Assembly: GCA_039814575.1 (NCBI GenBank)
Contig: JBCCAY010000006.1
Span: 124,001-188,000, forward strand
Origin: MED-G105 sp039814575
GTDB lineage: Bacteria > Pseudomonadota > Alphaproteobacteria > Caulobacterales > Parvularculaceae
Reading direction: 5' to 3'
DNA length: 64,000 nt
Of this stretch, positions 35,417 through 44,344 are shown piece after piece. A model generated the notes under the pieces. It worked only from the letters and a program-made list of their open reading frames with translations, ran no database searches and was not told the DNA's origin. Made by a program: the position numbers and the translations under genes. How positions within the stretch are numbered: the first letter of the stretch is position 1; the number at the start of each line of letters is the position of its first letter.

Positions 35417-36745
35417 ATGGGCTTAATCGACCGCTATATCTTAAGAAGCGTCGCCACGCCGCTCATTCTGTCCCTTTGCGTCGCCGGCATGTTGTTGCTC
35501 CTGGAGCAAATGCTGCGACTTTTCGATTTCGTATTGGCCGAGCAAGGCCCGGTCGACGTGGTTTGGCGGATGCTCGCCAATCTCCTGCCCCATTATCTCA
35601 GCCTCGCTTTGCCGCTCGGCGCGTTTCTCGGCGTCATGCTTGCGTTCCGGACATTGTCTTTATCGAGCGAGTTGGACGCCCTCAGCTCGAGCGGCGCCTC
35701 GTTCAAACGACTGATGCGGCCGGTCTATGCGCTGATGCTGGCGCTCATGGCCTTGGACTTTTTGCTGGTCGGCTATGTGCAACCCTTCGCCGGCTATCAA
35801 TATCGACAAATTCGCTTCGATGTGACGTCGGGGGCCCTTGGCATCCGCATCCCGCAAGGCGAGTTCGTCAGCATCGCCGACGATGCGATGATAAGATTGG
35901 GAACGATCAACGCGGAAACGCGGCGGGCAGAAGATATTTTCCTGGAAACGACCGACAGCGACGGCGGCAAAACCGTTATCACCGCCGCAGCTGGATCGAT
36001 CTCGACGACGCCGGACCTCACTCAACTTCTCCTGCAATTGGAACAAGGACGACAATTGTTCGTAGAGCCGAGTGGCGGCGACATTGATCGCTTAGACTTC
36101 GAGGCGTTTGACGTGGAAATCGATCTACCGACCATCGCGGCGTTTCGCGCCAGGGGCGGCGAAGAGGACGAGGCGACGTTCACCGAAATAGTCGCGTTCT
36201 TAAACCAACAGGGCGCGCGCGCCGATCCGCTGTGGAACGAGTACCGCGCCGGCTTCCATTGGCGCCTAATTCACCCGCTGACATTTTTGGTCATGCCCAT
36301 CCTAGCCGTGGCCATGGGCGTTACCGGGCGCCGCCGCGCCTCGAACCTCAAACCGATCCTCGGCATTGCGATCCTTATTGTTTATCATGAACTATTGGAA
36401 GAATGGGGCCAGGTCGTCGCCGGCGAGGGCGTGCTGTCGCCTTACATTTCCATGTGGGGCCTTATTATCGTGTTCGCCGCCGTCAGCGCAGCGCTTTACT
36501 TTCGCTCCATCGACCAAGCGCGCGCCTCAAAAGCGATGGCGCTGCGCGGACGCGGAACAATTCGGGTTTCCGCCGCTGGCGCTCTCGCAGGCACGCCGGA
36601 AATGCCCGAGGACGATCGACCGCCATCCCCGGCCATCGACCAAGATACGCCCAGCCCTAATACGATAGGCCCTAATACGATTAGCTCAAGCACACCGGCG
36701 CCGTCGGGCGCAACGCCGGACTTTGGACGGAAGGCGCCGTCATGA
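35417..36745 (+). CDS. lptF: LPS export ABC transporter permease LptF
   Basis: Inner-membrane permease of the LptB2FG complex that extracts LPS for transport to the outer membrane. MGLIDRYILRSVATPL is the typical amphipathic start; TM helices lie near residues 12-35, 50-75, 95-120 and, after a periplasmic beta-jellyroll (about 130-270), three more between 285 and 365. The ~70 C-terminal residues are Pro/Ser/Thr-rich and contain a short repeat (PNTIGPNTI), longer than usual. Overlaps lptG by four bases. Confidence 0.92.
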   Translation: MGLIDRYILRSVATPLILSLCVAGMLLLLEQMLRLFDFVLAEQGPVDVVWRMLANLLPHYLSLALPLGAFLGVMLAFRTLSLSSELDALSSSGASFKRLMRPVYALMLALMALDFLLVGYVQPFAGYQYRQIRFDVTSGALGIRIPQGEFVSIADDAMIRLGTINAETRRAEDIFLETTDSDGGKTVITAAAGSISTTPDLTQLLLQLEQGRQLFVEPSGGDIDRLDFEAFDVEIDLPTIAAFRARGGEEDEATFTEIVAFLNQQGARADPLWNEYRAGFHWRLIHPLTFLVMPILAVAMGVTGRRRASNLKPILGIAILIVYHELLEEWGQVVAGEGVLSPYISMWGLIIVFAAVSAALYFRSIDQARASKAMALRGRGTIRVSAAGALAGTPEMPEDDRPPSPAIDQDTPSPNTIGPNTISSSTPAPSGATPDFGRKAPS

Positions 36746-37833
36746 ACCGTATCGACAGCGTCTTTATGGTCTATGTGGGTCGCATGTTCGCCACCCGGTT
36801 CATCGGCCTTCTGATCTTCTTCATCATCCTCTTGCAGATGCTCGATCTCCTGAACAATTCAACGGAGATCTACGCCGCCGAAGGCGCTGATTGGCGCTCG
36901 ATCGCAAAATATATCGGCCTTAGAGCACCGCAAATCGCCAGCCAGTTCGCGCCGTTCGCCGCACTTCTCGGCATCGTCTTGACCCTGACGGCGCTCAATC
37001 AACGCAGCGAAGTGACGATTATGCGCGCCGCCGGCATGTCCGCCCAACGGGTTCTCTTCCCTATCGGCTTCATATGCTTCTTGATCGCCTCGACCCACTT
37101 CCTCTTTCATGAAACGCTTGTGGTGAAGACGTTCGGCGAATTGGCCTATTGGGAAGCCAATGACTACGCGATGGACTTGCCGCCCGAGGGCGCAACGCGG
37201 ACGGATATTCGCTACGCCCACGAATTTGATTTCATCAGCGCCGCGAGCGCTGCGCGCAAAGGCGACGAGATCCAACTAAACGATGTGGTCATCTATGAAC
37301 GTGATGAAACGGGCCTAACGACCCACGTTGTTGAAGCGAAGAGCGCGGTTTTCAGCCAAGCCGGTTGGCTTTTGAACAACGTAACGTCTGTGAAAGCGGA
37401 CGATTTATCCTCACGCACGGCGGACACGGCTGAATGGTCCACAAGCCTCGACCCTGAGGTGCTGTTCGCTATCTCCCTCAATCCTGAACGCGCCACCCTG
37501 CCCGTCCTGATGCGGCGCATCGGCCAATTACGCGCCGCCGGCGCGGATGTCGCGAACGAACTCACCTCTTTCCTCGGGCGCTTTTCAAAACCGTTGTCGA
37601 CGCTCGTGATGCCGCTTTTAGGCGCCGTCGCGGGCTATGGCGTCACGCGTTCCGGCGCGCAGCTCGCCCGCGCCGCTGGCGGCGCGGCGCTTGGTTTCGG
37701 ATATTTCATCGCGGAAAACTTGATGCTCGCCCTCGGCAAACTTGGCGCGGCGCCGGCTGTGCTCGGCGCGTTTCTACCCTTCGCCCTCTTCATGATCGTC
37801 GGTTTCGCAATCTTGCTGGCGATGGAGAATTAG
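36742..37833 (+). CDS. lptG: LPS export ABC transporter permease LptG
   Basis: Second permease of the LptB2FG transporter, 363 residues: three N-terminal helices, a periplasmic domain (about 130-265), three C-terminal helices. The family motif RAAGMSAQRVLFPIG near residue 95 couples it to LptB. Its presence beside lptF shows the strain has an LPS transport machine even though it can also make sphingolipids. Usually lptD follows; here a 450-base spacer and flbT follow instead. Confidence 0.92.
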   Translation: MNRIDSVFMVYVGRMFATRFIGLLIFFIILLQMLDLLNNSTEIYAAEGADWRSIAKYIGLRAPQIASQFAPFAALLGIVLTLTALNQRSEVTIMRAAGMSAQRVLFPIGFICFLIASTHFLFHETLVVKTFGELAYWEANDYAMDLPPEGATRTDIRYAHEFDFISAASAARKGDEIQLNDVVIYERDETGLTTHVVEAKSAVFSQAGWLLNNVTSVKADDLSSRTADTAEWSTSLDPEVLFAISLNPERATLPVLMRRIGQLRAAGADVANELTSFLGRFSKPLSTLVMPLLGAVAGYGVTRSGAQLARAAGGAALGFGYFIAENLMLALGKLGAAPAVLGAFLPFALFMIVGFAILLAMEN

Positions 37834-37941
37834 CGACACTAACCGATGCAAAACGGTACTTGACCGAAAATAAGAACTGGATTCTCTACTTATTTAGGTG
37901 GTGGACAACACTGCCAGAGCACTCAAACGACCAATCTGTGA

Positions 37942-38052
37942 TTAAAAGTCAAACGAGTACTGTCTTGGCCATCGGCGCGTATGAGCACAAACTTGCTCAA
38001 CACGCCCATGGCGTAAGCGGGTGTATGAACGGACATAAACAAGTCCCATCAT
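37942..38052 (-). CDS. Possible small basic protein (36 aa)
   Basis: A short frame with a strong AGGAG seven bases before tandem ATG codons (38052 and 38049). The product, beginning MMGLVYVRSYTRLRHGRVE and rich in Arg and His, recalls small proteins with the VRSHTR/VRGHTR pattern of unknown role. It sits alone in the spacer between lptG and flbT on the opposite strand. The rest of 37834-38286 holds no other visible gene. Confidence 0.35.
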   Translation of the reverse strand: MMGLVYVRSYTRLRHGRVEQVCAHTRRWPRQYSFDF

Positions 38053-38219
38053 AGCAAACTCCTTTTTTGCTGCTGGAAAGAGCCAGCCCTCCGTACGCAT
38101 GCTTGCGTCCGCGTCGAAAAACGAAGCACCCGTCGGAGGTTGCAAAAAGGCAGCGTTGCCACCGTTGTTAAGTCGTAAGCGAGTCGCGACGCACGTCTAG
38201 TATTGCTTTTCCAGTTGTG

Positions 38220-38250
38220 GAGAACTGTTGATTTGGTGCTTCCAGTTCTC
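38220..38250 (+). promoter_or_regulatory. Inverted repeat upstream of flbT
   Basis: GAGAACTG (38220-38227) and CAGTTCTC (38243-38250) are perfectly complementary and 15 bases apart, with partial complementarity beyond. The dyad ends 36 bases before the flbT start, so it could be an operator or a hairpin in the flbT leader. Confidence 0.4.
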
Positions 38251-38286
38251 AACGCGAATAAATTAGACACGGAGTCTGTTATATAG

Positions 38287-38658
38287 ATGCCTGGTCTCGT
38301 ACTTCGCTTGCGGCCGTTTGAGACGGTCATGATCAATGGCGCGCTCATCGAGAACGGCGAGCGTGAGAGCCGCCTGCGCGTCGCCTCAGAGAACGCGCAA
38401 ATCCTCCGCATGAAAAACGCGCTCTCCCCGGAAGAGGCGACAACGCCGGTCAAAAAAGCTTACCTCATCGCGCAAGAAGTTCTGATGGGCGCGCGTGCGC
38501 CGGCGCCCGCCGCCGCTGACCTCGCTATCGCACTGCAAAAATTGTCGGATGAGAGTGACGCAGACGCGTTGCAAAAGGCCGCCGCCGACCTCGCCGACGA
38601 GAATTTCTACGGCGTTATGCGGGCTCTAGGCGGGCTTTTTGAGCGCGACGCGGCTTGA
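38287..38658 (+). CDS. flbT: Flagellin-mRNA regulator FlbT
   Basis: A 123-residue FlbT protein. In Caulobacter it binds the flagellin mRNA leader and couples flagellin synthesis to hook assembly. The start GLVLRLRPFETVMINGALIENG and the ATTPVKKAYLIAQEVLM segment are characteristic of the family; length is slightly short. No flaF or flagellin gene is adjacent, which is unusual. Confidence 0.88.
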   Translation: MPGLVLRLRPFETVMINGALIENGERESRLRVASENAQILRMKNALSPEEATTPVKKAYLIAQEVLMGARAPAPAAADLAIALQKLSDESDADALQKAAADLADENFYGVMRALGGLFERDAA

Positions 38659-38746
38659 GGCGCACGAAGCCGGCGGTCAAAGCAGCGCAGCCTAAATAGC
38701 GGCGTAACGATTTCAATCGACGCACGCTTCGCCTACATAGCGCCCC

Positions 38747-40135
38747 ATGTCCGAAACGACGAAACCCTCACAAAGCGGGCGCCCCCAGGTGATATCCAAG
38801 GTAATCTCCATGGGGTGCCGGCTGAACATCGCCGAAGGCGCGCAATTGGCGCGCGCCGCGGAGGCGGCGGGGTTTGGCCAAAAGAAAGCCGCTGCGAACA
38901 CGCGCGAGACCATCGTTGTCAATAGCTGCGCCGTCACCAATGAAGCCGTGCGCCAAACCCGGCAAACGATCCGCCGCACGCGGCGCGACAATCCGGACGC
39001 GCGGCTTGTGGTGACCGGCTGCGCGGCGCAAATCGATCCGGCGATGTTCGCAGCGATGGACGATGTCGACCTCGTTCTCGGCAATCACGAAAAACTCCTG
39101 CCCGACGTTTGGCGCGACATCGCCGCTGGAGATAGCGCAGCCCAGCGCTCAGAGGCCGGAAAAGCGGACGTCCGTGTCGACGACATTATGAGCGTGCGCG
39201 AAACGGCGGGGCATCTTGTCGACGGCTATGGCGATCGCGCGCGGGCGTTTTTGCAAATTCAAAACGGCTGCGACCATCGCTGCACGTTTTGCATTATTCC
39301 GTATGGACGCGGACCATCGCGCTCCGCGCCGATTGACGAGGTATTGACTCAAGCCCAAAAGCTCGTCGCCCACGGCCATAAAGAGCTGGTCTTAACCGGC
39401 GTCGACATCACCTCTTGGGGTGATGACCTTGAAGGAACGCCGCCCCTCGGCACGCTTGTGGAAGCGCTATTATCAGGGGTCGAGGGCCTTTATCGCTTGC
39501 GCCTGTCATCAATTGACGGCGCGGAGATCGACCCCTTGCTGTTCGATCTCATCGCCTCAGAGACGCGCATTGCCCCGCACGTGCATTTGTCGGTACAGTC
39601 AGGTGACGACCTCATCCTTAAACGGATGAAACGCCGTCACTCGCGAGATGACATCATAAAGCTCTGTACGGAGTTAAGAGCGGCGCGACCGGAGATCGCC
39701 TTCGGCGCCGACATCATCGCCGGGTTCCCGACGGAAACCGAGGAGATGTTCGCGCATAGCCTCGCGCTTATTGACGAGGCGGGGCTAACCTATCTCCATG
39801 TCTTTCCGTTTTCGCCGCGTGACGGCGCGCCGGCGGCGCGCATGCCGCAAACGCCGTCCGCGACGATAAAAGCGCGTGCAGAGACCTTACGCACTGCGGG
39901 CCGACAAGCGACGCAGCGCTTTCTTGACGCACAAATCGGAAAAACAGAGTGGGGAATCGTTGAGACCGGCGGCCGGGCGCGCCTTGGCAATTTCGCCGAA
40001 GTCGCCCTATCGGGAAATGAACGAGAGGCGGGGTCGTTATGTCAGGTGCGGATCACCGGGCGTAAAGACCAATCGCTTATCGGCGATTTGATTGAGGAAG
40101 TAATAAGCGCAAGAGAGCAGGGAGCGGAGGCTTGA
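38747..40135 (+). CDS. mtaB: tRNA t6A37 methylthiotransferase
   Basis: Radical-SAM methylthiotransferase converting t6A37 to ms2t6A37. The N-terminal domain has three cluster cysteines (SMGCRLN, NSCAVTNEA, GCAAQ), and the radical-SAM triad is in CDHRCTFCI. The absence of MiaB-like sequence around GVDITSWGDD and the short TRAM-poor C-terminus fit MtaB. Position beside ftsY is usual in alphaproteobacteria. The window thus encodes both position-37 methylthiotransferases. Confidence 0.95.
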   Translation: MSETTKPSQSGRPQVISKVISMGCRLNIAEGAQLARAAEAAGFGQKKAAANTRETIVVNSCAVTNEAVRQTRQTIRRTRRDNPDARLVVTGCAAQIDPAMFAAMDDVDLVLGNHEKLLPDVWRDIAAGDSAAQRSEAGKADVRVDDIMSVRETAGHLVDGYGDRARAFLQIQNGCDHRCTFCIIPYGRGPSRSAPIDEVLTQAQKLVAHGHKELVLTGVDITSWGDDLEGTPPLGTLVEALLSGVEGLYRLRLSSIDGAEIDPLLFDLIASETRIAPHVHLSVQSGDDLILKRMKRRHSRDDIIKLCTELRAARPEIAFGADIIAGFPTETEEMFAHSLALIDEAGLTYLHVFPFSPRDGAPAARMPQTPSATIKARAETLRTAGRQATQRFLDAQIGKTEWGIVETGGRARLGNFAEVALSGNEREAGSLCQVRITGRKDQSLIGDLIEEVISAREQGAEA

Positions 40136-40304
40136 TCGCCCAATCTGTCGCCGCTCAATCGAAGCCTCAACACACAGGTCTGGCTCCTCTGGCGCGCTGT
40201 CGCCCCAAAAATCGGTACGACAGTCAAAAGACAACCGGGTTGGGCGCTTTATACAACGCCGCGCGCCAACCCGGGCAAGACAGGGATACGCGTCTTGAAA
40301 GTGT

Positions 40305-41063
40305 TTACGCGGCCCGACGACGGGTCGTGCGACGCACAGCCGGTTTCCGCGCAACGGATTTGCGTGCGGTCACTTTGCGAACTGCAGGCTTGCGCGCAGT
40401 CGTCTTGCGAGCGCTCGTTTTGCGCACGGCGGGCTTACGGGCGGTTGTCTTACGAGACGTCGTTTTACGCGCCGTGGTTTTACGGGCAGTCGTTTTACGA
40501 ACAGTGGGCTTCGCCGTCGCTTTACGCGCTACGCGCTTCGCCGCTGGCTTCTTAGCCGCTGTTCTTTTCGCCGCTGGCTTCTTGGCGACAGACTTTTTCA
40601 CTGTCGTGCGCCGCGTTGCTGGCTTCGATGCGGCTTTGCGCGTCGAGGTCGTTTTTCTGACGGCCGGCTTTTTAGCGGTCGTTTTACGCGTCGTCTTTCT
40701 TACAGCCGACTTCGCAGCGCTGGATTTCGCTGCGGTGCGGCGGGTCGTCGTCGCACGAGTGGTCGCGCGCGTCGTCGACTTACGAGCCGTTGTCTTACCG
40801 GCCGTCGTCTTACGGGCCGTTGTCTTGCGGGCCGTCGTCTTACGCGCGGTTGTGGATTTACGAGCCGTCGTGGTCTTGCGCGTCGCCTTGCGGGCGGTTA
40901 CGCGTCGGGTGGACGCTTTGCGCGTTGCTTTCTTGGCGGTGGTTTTCCGCGCAGTAGTTGCTCGTGTAGAAGTTTTACGGGTGGACGCTTTGCGGGCGGC
41001 CGGTTTCCGGGTCGCTGCGGATTTGCGTTTCGCAGCCGAAGTTTTCGCCGTAGCTCTCGCCAT
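40305..41063 (-). CDS. Histone H1-like Lys/Arg/Ala/Thr repeat protein
   Basis: A 252-residue protein made almost wholly of short basic repeats such as KTTARKTTARK and KPAAKRTAAKK, with no hydrophobic core and no acidic residues to speak of. Such AlgP/Hc1-like proteins bind DNA through lysine-rich tails. The ATG at 41063 (MARATAKTSAAKR) is preferred to one 18 codons upstream. The opposite strand is open as a Val/Leu-rich frame purely because of this composition. Divergent from ftsY across 90 bases. The repeats make length variation by slippage likely. Confidence 0.85.
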   Translation of the reverse strand: MARATAKTSAAKRKSAATRKPAARKASTRKTSTRATTARKTTAKKATRKASTRRVTARKATRKTTTARKSTTARKTTARKTTARKTTAGKTTARKSTTRATTRATTTRRTAAKSSAAKSAVRKTTRKTTAKKPAVRKTTSTRKAASKPATRRTTVKKSVAKKPAAKRTAAKKPAAKRVARKATAKPTVRKTTARKTTARKTTSRKTTARKPAVRKTSARKTTARKPAVRKVTARKSVARKPAVRRTTRRRAA

Positions 41064-41153
41064 TCTTTGTCTCCATTGGCAGCTTGTCGAACATTCGCAG
41101 CCGCCGGTAATCAACAAATCGCGGCCTTAGAACGATGCATCGGGTACGGCAAT

Positions 41154-42455
41154 ATGACTAAGAATTTCTTTACCAAGATGTTCGGCGGTAAAAAAGCCGA
41201 CAAAAAATTGTCTGAAAACACAAAAAAGCCGCCTGCGGAAGCTCAGTCCCCCGAAATTGACGACGATAACGCGGTTGCAAACGTCGAAAGCGATGTCAGC
41301 GAAAACGCCGATGCAAAGCCGGCGGAGACCGTCGCCGCACAACCAGATACGAGCGAAGATACAAGTGAGGCGACTGGCGAACCGGCGCCGCCCTCGCACG
41401 TAAATGACGATGCAGCGCCCGATGCGTCAGCCGACGACACCGCGTCGGACAATGAACCGATAAAAGAAGAACCTGCCGCGTCCGAACCAGAACAACCGTC
41501 TGAACCAACACTTGAACCGGCAAAAGAAAAGAAGAAGGGCGGCTGGCTTTCGCGATTGCGCGGCGGGTTGACGCGCACATCGAATAAAATCGCTGAAGGC
41601 GTCAGCGCGATCTTCACCAAGCGCAAGCTCGACGACGACGCCCTTGAAGAACTGGAAGACCTTCTCGTTACCGCGGATCTCGGCCTCGCGGCCGCAACGA
41701 AAGTCACTGAAACACTCGCAAAAGACCGCTTTGACAAAGAGGTGAGCGACGCGGAAGTGCGCAAAGCGCTCTCCGAAATCGTGCAAGAAATCTTGCAACC
41801 GCTCGAAGCGCCCCTATCCATCGACGCCAATAACAAACCCCATGTTATTCTCATGACAGGCGTCAACGGCGCCGGGAAAACAACAACCATCGGCAAACTC
41901 GCGGCGCAATTCAAAGCTGAAGGCAAATCAGTGATGTTGGCGGCGGGCGACACGTTCCGCGCTGCAGCGATTGAACAATTATCCGCATGGGGCGAGCGCA
42001 CCGGCGCGCCTGTCGTCGCCCGCGCGCAAGGAGCCGACGCGGCCGGACTCACCTTCGACGCGCTCAAAGACGCCCAGGAAGCCGGTGTCGACGTCTTACT
42101 TGTGGACACCGCAGGGCGCTTACAGAACAAGAAAGAACTCATGGACGAACTGGCGAAGATCGTCCGAGTGATGCGCAAAATCGATCCGACCGCGCCCCAT
42201 GACACCCTACTCGTGCTTGATGCGACGGTCGGACAGAACGCCATGAGCCAGGCTGCGACGTTCAAAGAAGTCGCCGACGTCAGCGGTCTTGTGATGACGA
42301 AACTCGACGGCACCGCGCGCGGCGGGGTTCTCGTCGCGCTTGGCCAAGCCTTTGGACTGCCGATTCACTTTATCGGCGTCGGCGAAAGCGTCGACGATTT
42401 GCAACCTTTTAAGGCCGACGCGTTCGCCCAAGCGCTCGCCGGCGTCGACGCATAA
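41154..42455 (+). CDS. ftsY: Signal recognition particle receptor FtsY
   Basis: SRP-receptor GTPase that docks ribosome-nascent chains at the membrane. Residues ~1-130 are the acidic, poorly conserved A domain rich in Glu/Ala/Ser; the NG domain follows with GVNGAGKTTTIGKLA (G1), DTFRAAAIEQL, DTAGRLQ and TKLDGTARGG. The start at 41154 (MTKNFFTKMFGG) gives 433 residues; the frame is open 29 codons further upstream without homology-like sequence. Confidence 0.95.
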   Translation: MTKNFFTKMFGGKKADKKLSENTKKPPAEAQSPEIDDDNAVANVESDVSENADAKPAETVAAQPDTSEDTSEATGEPAPPSHVNDDAAPDASADDTASDNEPIKEEPAASEPEQPSEPTLEPAKEKKKGGWLSRLRGGLTRTSNKIAEGVSAIFTKRKLDDDALEELEDLLVTADLGLAAATKVTETLAKDRFDKEVSDAEVRKALSEIVQEILQPLEAPLSIDANNKPHVILMTGVNGAGKTTTIGKLAAQFKAEGKSVMLAAGDTFRAAAIEQLSAWGERTGAPVVARAQGADAAGLTFDALKDAQEAGVDVLLVDTAGRLQNKKELMDELAKIVRVMRKIDPTAPHDTLLVLDATVGQNAMSQAATFKEVADVSGLVMTKLDGTARGGVLVALGQAFGLPIHFIGVGESVDDLQPFKADAFAQALAGVDA

Positions 42456-42485
42456 TGCACACCGAATAGAAACGAGTTGATTTCA

Positions 42486-43280
42486 ATGGCAGATACTCCA
42501 CCCCCGACGCCGGACTTCAATGGCGGCCCTAATCGCGCGCCCAACGTGAACGATACGACACATCCAACTGACATCGGCCCGAACAATCCAACCGACAATG
42601 AGCGGCGTCTCTCGAAGACCGCTAAGACCCTTGTCGATGTCGGTCCGCTTGCCGTGTTTTTCATCGTCTATTTCTTCGGGCGACGCCTTGCGCCCGTAAT
42701 CGGCAGCGCTTTTGGTCAAAACTGGTCAATCGCCGACGGCGGCGAGCTGTTTGCAGCGCTCATCGCCTATATGCCTGTTTTCGGCGTGGCTTTTCTTTAC
42801 AGCTTATGGCGCGAACGCCGGGTTGGACCGATGCTCGTCGTCAGTTTTGTGGTGGTCGTTCTGCTCGGATCGCTAACGCTGATTTTCAAGGATCGGACGT
42901 TTTTCTACATGAAGCCGACGATCGCCTACACGCTGTTCGCAACAACATTGGCAGGCGGCCTCTTCTCCGGACGGAATTTCTTGAAACTGGCGTTTGACGG
43001 CGCGCTTAGCCTGCCCGACGCGGCATGGCTGACGCTGACGAAACGCTACGCCGTCTTTTTCGCCGTTCTTGCTGTCGCCCATGAGATCATCTGGCGGTGG
43101 CTGATGTGGGGGTGCGATATCAACGCCGGCCCACGCTGCCCCGGTGAACCAGTTTGGGTGAACGTCAAATTGTTTGGGTTTACTGCAATCAATATTGTAT
43201 TTGCCGCCGCCCAGGCTCCATTCCTGGCAAAACACCTCGAAGCAGAGACGGCAAATACTGAAAACGTTGGGTCAGATTGA
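42486..43280 (+). CDS. yciB: Inner membrane-spanning protein YciB/IspZ family
   Basis: A 264-residue membrane protein with five to six helices (about 48-68, 85-105, 115-135, 145-165, 180-200, 225-245) and a ~40-residue Pro/Asn/Thr-rich N-terminal extension. The core motifs LVDVGPLAVFFIVYF and SGRNFLKLAFDGALSL match the septation protein A family, which acts in cell envelope integrity. It follows ftsY as usual. ATG at 42486 is taken over a TTG three codons before. Confidence 0.9.
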   Translation: MADTPPPTPDFNGGPNRAPNVNDTTHPTDIGPNNPTDNERRLSKTAKTLVDVGPLAVFFIVYFFGRRLAPVIGSAFGQNWSIADGGELFAALIAYMPVFGVAFLYSLWRERRVGPMLVVSFVVVVLLGSLTLIFKDRTFFYMKPTIAYTLFATTLAGGLFSGRNFLKLAFDGALSLPDAAWLTLTKRYAVFFAVLAVAHEIIWRWLMWGCDINAGPRCPGEPVWVNVKLFGFTAINIVFAAAQAPFLAKHLEAETANTENVGSD

Positions 43281-43379
43281 ACAACGAGCTCAAACAAGGC
43301 CAATTAATGCCAGAACACGGGCTGAAGCTCCCTATGGTTTGTTGACTAAGAAAAGATGTTCTGAGGCGCATTATGCGCT

Positions 43380-43964
43380 CTAAACCCCATCCGCAGGGTT
43401 CGAGTAAACGGCGAAATCCGTCAGGTCTTTTGACTCTCGCCACTGGCGCAAGGCGTAGCCGACAGTAGGGAAAGCTAGGTCTTCCCACGGAATATCCGCC
43501 CACGCGAAGAGCCCAACCTCTTCGCTTTCAGGGCCGGCGGAGACATCAGGGGTCTCAAGCGTCGCACGGAACATAATCTGGACCTGACCAATGCGTTCAA
43601 TACTGTAAACGGCCAGAACGCGATCAATAACAAGCCGCGCGCGCGCCTCTTCCCAAGCTTCACGGCGGGCGCCCGCTTCAACGCTCTCGCCAAGCTCCAT
43701 ATAGCCCGCTGGCAGGGTCCAATAGCCTTTTCGCGGCTCAATCGCCCGTTTGCACAACAAGATACGATCGTCATAAAGAGCGACCGATCCAACGACAATT
43801 TTCGGATTTTGATAGTCGACGAACCCACAATGGCCGCAAACGGACCGTGTTCGATCGTCTCCAGGCGGAACGGCCTCGCGAAAATTCGGCTGTAAAGACG
43901 CCTCATTGGCGTCAGAAAGGGTATAACTTTGGCCTTTGTCGGCTTTATCATCGTTATCTGACAT
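43380..43964 (-). CDS. Nudix hydrolase with zinc-ribbon start
   Basis: A 194-residue protein. Near residue 42 a CGHCGF pair starts a short ribbon followed by DYQNPKIVVGSVA as in NADH pyrophosphatase-like proteins; the second Cys pair is absent. The Nudix box GYMELGESVEAGARREAWEEA is present, with Ala where the final Gly is usual. Substrate probably a nucleotide sugar or dinucleotide. The ATG at 43964 has AGGAG at normal distance. Convergent with yciB across a ~100-base spacer with no clear terminator. Confidence 0.85.
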   Translation of the reverse strand: MSDNDDKADKGQSYTLSDANEASLQPNFREAVPPGDDRTRSVCGHCGFVDYQNPKIVVGSVALYDDRILLCKRAIEPRKGYWTLPAGYMELGESVEAGARREAWEEARARLVIDRVLAVYSIERIGQVQIMFRATLETPDVSAGPESEEVGLFAWADIPWEDLAFPTVGYALRQWRESKDLTDFAVYSNPADGV

Positions 43965-44344
43965 CATCCGTCTCCTGTCGGTCCGCCTCAAGAGGGTATG
44001 AAATTCATCCGCTCAGGGCCATTTTTTCCCCAAATTCGCAAAACTGTTGCAATTTTGCCGCTGACTGGATAACGGCAATAGTTTATTAACGCTCAGAGTT
44101 CAAATCATCCGCGTCGGGTTTGATTCGATCCGTTCGCCCTAAAATGCGCTAGCCAAGACTGTTTTGATGCTTGCGCTTAATTGATCAACGAAACCGAGTT
44201 TCCGGTTTAGACGGTCAAACATAGGGGGAGAGGCGAAGGTCAATATCCGGGATGTCACCCTGAAAGCCGTCCTTTCTTGGCCACGCCCCGTCAGCAAGGT
44301 CAAACCGATAGGATCCGGCCACACACCAGACGGAGAAGCTTACA
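43965..44344. other. Divergent intergenic region, Nudix/MarR
   Basis: About 380 bases between divergent genes. A six-base dyad, TTGCCG (44055-44060) and CGGCAA (44073-44078), is the only structure noticed; it could be an operator. No gene was recognised. Confidence 0.4.

Noticed and set aside
40132..41130. Long plus-strand Val/Leu/Arg-rich frame opposite the H1-like gene
   Set aside because: It is a reflection of the biased codons of the H1-like protein and has no domain, signal or start context.
41243..42313. Long minus-strand frame opposite ftsY
   Set aside because: Ser/Ala-rich antisense shadow of ftsY without motifs; ftsY is certain.
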